NCBI GenBank assembly: GCA_023935145.1
Contig: CM043700.1
Coordinates: 68,781,620 to 68,845,619 of the forward strand
Source of the DNA: Bretschneidera sinensis
Lineage: Eukaryota > Streptophyta > Magnoliopsida > Brassicales > Akaniaceae
Length of the DNA stretch: 64,000 nucleotides
Direction: 5' to 3'
Below the pieces are notes generated by a model. That model was not told the DNA's origin, searched no databases, and saw nothing but the letters and a program-made list of their open reading frames with translations. Positions 58,036-64,000 of this stretch are shown here, piece by piece; position 1 is the stretch's first letter; each line of letters begins with the position of its first letter. A program made the position numbers and the translations under genes.

Positions 58036-59340
58036 AATACCCCCAAACTTATATTTTGCTAGTCCCTTAGCAAAACAAAATAAAAAAATAGTTTAAAAAA
58101 AAAACAAAGAACACAAAGATAAGTTCATTACTCATGGTATCCAAAAATTTAAGGAGCACTCAAAATCATGAAATTTGTTCATTAGCAAGCTTAAAAAATA
58201 TAACCCATCTTCACAATGAATAAGAATTTAAAACCTAATTACTTACAAGAGGCATGCTAAGACATCACAAGCTTGAATCAGTGTAAAGTGAATTAGCATA
58301 TACTGATGAGGTTTCCAAATAAGTTCAATGTACAATGTTTTCACGTCTCAAGATTCACAGAATTTCTCATCAGAATGAACAACGATGGTATAGTTTTATT
58401 TTATTTTATTTTATTTTTATATAAGACTCTGCTATGTTTAGTTCCCTTAAGCTTTCTAATTAACCCATGTAATGAGTGTTGAGTCAATGACTCCCAAACC
58501 AGATGGTTTTAGGGCATTAGGTGTAAAGACACCCCTAAGGACTTACTAACTCGAGTAAAAAAGGCTACGAAACTAAACTGACCTTAATGCTACCAAACAA
58601 AATTTCTACCTTTTGATGTGAACACTCACTCCTTACTGAGGCAAGAGGTCCAATTACTCAGCGAAAATTTCGCAGTGATCATTATGAATAAAATTCCCAC
58701 CTTTTGACGTGAACACTCACTGCTTACTGAGGCAAGAGATCCAGTTACTCAGTGGAAAGTTTATTGATGATCATCATTATTTTTTTTATTTGCTTTTCTA
58801 TGCCCAAGTGTTAATCCCACAAGTCATCCAGTTTCAGTTAAGTCAAGGAAACATACACATTGAAATCGCATGTCATACCTTACACAAATATGTGCTAATG
58901 TGCTCGTGTTAGATTGGCTCAAACATGTGAATTCTCAAATACCCAAAGTAACAAAGTTTTAAACTCTATCATTAGATCATGTGTTCAAAGTTTTAAACTT
59001 ACCAATGAAAACACATTACAATTTTTCAGATCAACCAAAATTTTCAAACGAATATGAACATGCATTTATCTTTACTAAAAAAACAACAACAAATTAGGAC
59101 AAAGTGTGTGAAATATGTCTCCCATACCCCCAAACTTAAATTACACATTGACCCCAATGTGTGAATAATATGGAAAGAGCTGACCTGGGATATGGAGAAC
59201 TATCTGGACTGGTATGGCTCATAGTATACCCCCAAACTTGAACTGAAGTACGCGTTGTCCCTGAAAAATAAAGACTGGAAAACAAAAAGTATTGGAAACA
59301 AACAGTAATCATAAATATGAAAAAATAATAAATATACATA
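58036..59340 (-). other. H1 3' non-coding region with three polypurine-like boxes
   Basis: AAGTTTGGGGGTAT occurs on the - strand at 58037-58050, 59124-59137 and 59226-59239. The first directly precedes the LTR and is the working polypurine tract by position. A tandem repeat of about 85 bp lies at 58609-58770, containing GTGAACACTCACT and TTACTGAGGCAAGAG. No gene is seen. Confidence 0.78.
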
Positions 59341-59429
59341 AAGGTTATGCTGTGGGGTGCCTCCCATAAGCGTTAAGTTTAAAGTCTTCAGCCAGACTCT
59401 CCATAGTAGACGACACTCAATCTGAGTAA

Positions 59430-61887
59430 CTAGGATCCTCCAACAATATCGTCTCAATGTCCGGACTCCTCAACTCCAAGAATGGTTTTAGCCTCTGTCC
59501 ATTTACCTTGAAAGTGTTACCATTCTTTGGATCCTCATGGCCCCATGAGAAAAAACCAACTGAATAATAAATGGGTCTGTCCATCGAGATTTGAGCTTGA
59601 CTGGAAAAAAATGCAGGCGTGAGTTGTAAAGAAGAACTTTTTAACCCGGCTCAAAAGCTTGTCTCAAAATGTTTTGGTCATGAGTCTTCTTCATTTGTGT
59701 CTTGTATGATCGTGCACACTCATATGCATCATTCTGCAGCTCCTCTAATTCATTGAGTTGGAGCTTCTTTTGTGAGCCAACTTTGGAAAGATTAAATTTC
59801 AGCTGCTTAATAGCCCAATCCGCACGATGCTCTAATTCTACCGGAAGGTGACATGCCTTTCCGTACACAATACAATAGGGAGACATGCCAATTGGCGTCT
59901 TGAAGTCTATCCGATATGCCCATAGTGCATTAGTCAATCGCAGAGACCAATTCTTTCTACTAGGGTTCACAGTTTTCTCCAAATTTTGCTTGATCTCGCG
60001 ATTGGAAATTTTCACTTGGCCACATGGCAACTTGTGTGTGATGAAATACTTCTTCATCAACTGCTCAAAAATCCGGTTGCAAAAGTACTTACCTCCATCA
60101 CTTATGATTGCTCGAGGCATACCAAAACGAGCAAAGATAGTGTCCTTCAAAAACTGGACCATAACTCTGTGGTCATTGGTCTTGCATGCAATGGCCTCCA
60201 CCCATTTGGACAGATAGTCCACAGTAACCATAATATACAGGTAGCCAAAGGAGTTTGGGAACGGTCCCATAAAATCAATACCCCACACGTCAAAAATCTC
60301 AATAATTAGGATAGGGTTGAGGGGCATCATATTCCTCCTAGAAAGACTCCCTAGCTTTTGGCAATGCTCACAAGATACACAGTAGGTGTGAGAGTCTCGG
60401 AACAGGGTAGGCCAATAGAATCCACACTGTAAAATCTTCGCAGCGGTCTTTTTAGCACTGAAATGGCCTCCACAAGCATAATCATGACAAAAGGCGATGA
60501 CATTAGATTGGTCATGCTTAGGAATACATCTTCTGATGATCTGATTGGGACAATACTTGAATAGGTAAGGATCATCCCAGAAAAAATGTTTTACCATGGC
60601 CAAAAACTTTGATTTATCTTGTCGCCCCCAATGTAAAGGCATTTGACTGGTGATAAGATAGTTCACTATATCAGCAAACCATGGTGCGGGACTGTGAGCA
60701 ATGTGCATCAATTGCTCATCAAGAAAGGTCTTAGAAATGAGAATGGCGGCCTCAGTGAAATCCACAATCAATCTAGACAAATGGTCCACCGCCACATTTT
60801 CGGAACCTTTCTTATCCTGAATCTCTATGTCGAACTCTTGAAGTAGCAAGATCCATCGGATAAGATGAGATTTAGCATCTTTTTTAGAGAAAATATACTT
60901 CAATGCTGCATGGTCCGAGTAGATAATGACTTTAAATTCTAACAAGTAGGATTTGAACTTGTCTAATGCAAAAATGACTGCTAGCAACTCCTTCTCAGTG
61001 GTAGAGTAACTGAGTTGTGCATCATTTAGAGTTCGACTTGCATAATAGATAACATGGGAAAGTTTATCAACACACTGCCCCAAAACAACTCCAACAGCAT
61101 AGTCTGATACGTCACACATAATCTCAAAAGGCACACCCCAGTTGGGTGGCTGAATAATGGGTGTGGACGTCAGAATCTTCTTCAGATCCACAAATGCTTT
61201 CTTACTGTCTTCATTAAAGACAAATGGGGCATCCTTCAACAATAACTTGAATAAAGGCCTGGCAATCTTGCTGAAATTCTAGATAAATCGCCTGCCTGCA
61301 TGGCCCAGAAAAGATCGAACCTCCTTCACCGTACATGGGGTTGGAAGATTAGAAATCAGGTCCACCTTCGCTTTGTCGACCTCAATCCCCTGATGAGATA
61401 CGACATGCCCCAGTACAATGCCTTGCTTAACCATAAAATGGTACTTCTCCCAATTAAGCACCGGGTTCTTCTCCTTGCACTGCACTAAAACCAAAGTGAG
61501 ACGGTGCAGGCACTCTTCAAATAATGAACCAAAAACGAAGAAGTCATCCATGAAAATCTCTAAGAATCGCTCTACTATATTAGAGAATATACTGACCATG
61601 CACCGCTGAAAAGTAGCGGGTGCATTGCATAACCCAAAGGGCATGCGACGATAGGCAAATGTCCCGAAAGGATATGTAAACTTCGTCTTCTCCTGATCTT
61701 CAGGGTCCACGGGGACCTGGTTATATCCAGAATAACCATCCAAAAAGCAATAATATTCGTGCCCAGCCAAATGCTCCACCATCTGATCAATAAATGGGAG
61801 TGAAAAATGATCATTCCTTGTAGCAGCATTCAACTTGCGGTAGTCTATACATACTCTCCATCCTAACTGAACACGAGTTGGCACCAA
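59430..61887 (-). pseudogene. pol: H1 pol: RT, RNase H and integrase, nearly open
   Basis: RT (61279-61887) shows WRVCIDYRKLNAATRNDHFS, FAYRRMPFGLCNAPATFQRC and the catalytic FMDDFFVFG. A stop at 61276-61278 follows HAGRRFI, where two residues are also missing compared with relatives. The same frame continues through RNase H (IMCDVSDYAVGVVLGQ, TEKELLAVIFALDKF, IIYSDHAALKYI) and integrase: a zinc finger (HDYACGGHFSAKKTA, CVSCEHCQKLGS), DDE core Asp in WGIDFMGPFP, Asp in IISDGGKYF and Glu in SNREIKQNLEKTV. A second stop at 59641 precedes KVLLYNSRLHFFPVKLKSRW, then the frame shifts near 59510. All visible catalytic residues are intact. This is the best-preserved retroelement gene in the window. 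Confidence 0.93.
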
Positions 61888-61901
61888 CTCCTCATCCTTT
61901 T

Positions 61902-63126
61902 TGTTGTGAGTTTTAATTTACTCGCAAGCGCACGAGTCGTTTGCAGTATAGCGTTGTGCAAGTGCGAGGTCGAATCCATAGGGAATTGCGTTGTGAAAAT
62001 ATAATTTTTAATCTAAATTAACTCTATCTTAACCTAGTTCCGAATTTTGAATGATAATTTGCAAAATAAATTAAAACTAAATTAAATTGATTTTAAAACT
62101 AATAATAAAAAGCACTAAGGTTTCCGAATCCACCCCACTGAAGTTAAGCATACATGTTCTAAAAAATATAGCCTATCAAAACATTCAATGAATCCAACTA
62201 TAAGACAAAAAACAAAGAATATCCCAACTAAACCAAAAGCACCCGATGTATCTACTCTTAACAAATCACAAAGGGAGTCCAATTTAATCGAAAAGCATTC
62301 AATGTATCCATCAGATGAAACACAAAGAAAATCCAATAGACAATTTAAACTCAATTAATTATAAGATTAACTCAAATAATTGACAGAACATTTATACTAA
62401 AAATTGTCAGATTTGTACAAGCAAATCTGAACTACTACGCCAAACAACGGCGGGGCTTCATCTTCAACCTTAGCTGAAGAGTCTAGCCACTCATAACTAT
62501 AAAACTATAATAACAAGTGCTAAACATTTAAACTCAAAACAACTGAATATAAAGAAATAAATAAACAACTTTACATGGGAGAGATTCCACTCGCTAACGG
62601 GCGGCGCTTCCTCTCGTGGTAGCAATGCCTTCGGGATCCACCAGAATGCTAGCGGACGTCCACCGGTAAACACCAAAGTGGCTTAGGAATTGTACATTGG
62701 ATTATGAAGCCAAATGGTGCTTATATAGGGGAAGACCCGGAGCAAAATAGGTTGCAGATTCGATGTGGGATACAGCCCGTGTGCGTTCGATCGCAGTGTG
62801 GTGCGATCGATCGCATGTCTCGTGCGCACGATTGCATGTGCGCTCGATCGCGTGTCTGGTGCACTCGAGCGCAGGTGCGATGCACTGCAAACATTTCGAT
62901 GTGGGATAGATGACCTTGCGCTCGTTCAAAGGCAGGTGCGCTCGATTGCATATGTCGTGCGATCGAGCGCAATGTCTCCAGAAGCTTCAAATCTCCTGAA
63001 ATGCTTCATTTTCTCCACAAAGCTGTAAAAACACACAAAACACAAGAAAAACGTAAAATACTACTAACTAAGAGCATAACAAATGTAAGTTAAGGGTCTA
63101 AAATATGCAATATTTAAGACTCATCA
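61902..63126 (-). repeat. H2 3' LTR (1225 bp)
   Basis: On the + strand it runs from TGTTGTGAGTTTTAATTT to AAGACTCATCA. Between 62775 and 62970 it has a larger set of TGCGATCGATCGCA-type palindromes than H1. Confidence 0.87.
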
Positions 63127-64000
63127 AATACCCCCAAACTTATATTTTGCTAGTCCCTTAGCAAAACAAAATAAAAGACTCAATGAAAAACAAAGAACAT
63201 AAAGATAAATTCATCACTCATGGTATCCAAAAATTTAAGGAGCACACATCACCATGATATTCATTCATAAGCAAGCTTAAAAAGGTGAACCCATCTTCGC
63301 AATGAATAGAAATGTTAAAATCTAATTACTTACAAAAGGCAGGATAAGGCATAATAAGCTTGAATCAGTGTAAGGTGAATTAGCATATATAAAAATGAAG
63401 CTTCCAAGTAACTCTAATGTGTAAGGTCTCCATGTCTCAATATTCACCGAATTTCCCATAAAAAATGAACGAAAAGGCATAGTTTTTATTTTATTCTTTT
63501 TTTTTTTTTTAATAAGGCACGGCTATGTTTAGTTCCCTTAAGCTTTCTAATTGACCCATGTAGCGAGTGTTAAGTCAATGAATCCCAAACCAGGTGGTTT
63601 TAGGGCATTAGGTGTAAAGACACCCCTAAAGACTTACTAACTCGAGTCAAAAAGGCTACGAAATTAAACCGACCTTAATATTACCAAGCAAAATTCCACC
63701 TTTTGACGTGAACACTCACTGCTTACTAAGGCAAGAGGTCCAGTTACTCAGCGAAAAATTTATTGATAATTTTTTTTTTTATATGCCCAAGAGTTCATCC
63801 AACAAGTCATCCAGTTTCAGTTAAAATAAGGAAAAATACACATTAAAATCACATGTCATACCTCACATAATTTGTGCTAATGTGCTCGTGCTAGATCAGA
63901 TCAAACATGTGAATTCTCAAAATGCCTAAAGTAAGTAACTAAATTTTAAAAATGTATCACCAGATCATGTGTTCAAAATGTTAAGCTCACCAATGACATC
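63127..64000 (-). other. H2 polypurine tract and 3' non-coding region
   Basis: It matches H1 58036-59011. One copy of the GTGAACACTCACT unit is present near 63709, where H1 has two. No gene is seen. Confidence 0.8.

Larger units (their letters stand above)
56885..61901 (-). mobile_element. Athila-type Gypsy element H1, interrupted by H2
   Basis: On the - strand the visible part is RT (from 61901), RNase H, integrase, 3' non-coding region with polypurine tract, and 3' LTR (56885-58035). The RT frame runs in phase up to 61901 (KKDEELVPTRVQ) and is there cut by the LTR of a second Athila. Protease, gag and 5' LTR of H1 must lie beyond the window. The pol text, the AAGTTTGGGGG tract and the LTR start TGATGAGTCTTAAATATTGC fit Athila. 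Confidence 0.87.
61902..64000 (-). mobile_element. Athila-type Gypsy element H2 (3' end only)
   Basis: Its 3' LTR (61902-63126) is followed to the right by the polypurine box (63128-63141) and a 3' non-coding region like that of H1, up to the window edge. Its LTR therefore faces H1's RT, and H2 is inserted within H1. The target flank on this side is CTTTT (61897-61901). Confidence 0.85.

Noticed and set aside
61887..61902. Deletion in H1 joining its own 5' LTR to RT
   Set aside because: The LTR at 61902 is followed by a polypurine tract at 63128, so it is a 3' LTR of another element. A nested insertion explains it better.
1..64000. Host protein-coding genes, rRNA or tRNA genes
   Set aside because: No intact gene with domains or consistent splicing was found. 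The only tRNA-like text is the short primer-binding sites of retroelements.

Overview
This window is plant nuclear DNA, very probably from an angiosperm and most likely a eudicot. It is AT-rich. It carries Copia retrotransposons of the SIRE and Ale types, Gypsy elements of the Del/Tekay and Athila types, a LINE, hAT-like and CACTA transposon pieces, and a fragment of a plant pentatricopeptide-repeat (PPR) gene. I found no intact host gene, no rRNA or tRNA gene and no CRISPR array. Almost every coding trace is a broken transposon gene.

Layout. 1-9788: a SIRE-type Copia element on the + strand (5' LTR cut by the window edge) with gag, protease, integrase, RT-RNase H and a third env-like frame. 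9789-11478: the 3' end of a second, older SIRE-like element. 11479-13368: the left LTR and primer site of another Copia element. 13369-31110: two Del/Tekay-type Gypsy elements, G1 on the - strand and G2 on the + strand, separated by 574 bp. Their target-site duplications and LTR halves match crosswise, which is best explained by an inversion between their two facing 5' LTRs. 31111-33541: non-coding, including one copy of a duplicated spliced gene fragment and a foldback MITE. 33542-38433: a complete but dead Ale-type Copia with 5-bp target duplication AGAGT. 38434-42904: mostly unassigned, with retroelement relics and a hAT-like MITE. 42905-46211: a truncated Ale element on the - strand, split by a perfect 1491-bp hAT-type transposon that carries a PPR gene fragment. 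47316-48455: a deleted LINE. 48648-55220: an old complete Copia with 525-bp LTRs. 55341-56884: a hAT-like element, the second copy of the gene fragment, and a CACTA terminus. 56885-64000: two nested Athila elements on the - strand, the second inserted in the RT gene of the first.

The genes do not form a host pathway. Within each retroelement, gag, protease, integrase, RT and RNase H would have worked together in copying and integration, but all copies seen here have stops, frameshifts, lost catalytic residues or deletions. The points most worth following are the LTR-LTR inversion with its breakpoint signature, the gene-carrying hAT element, and clusters of degenerate palindromes centred on TCGA in four unrelated transposon families.
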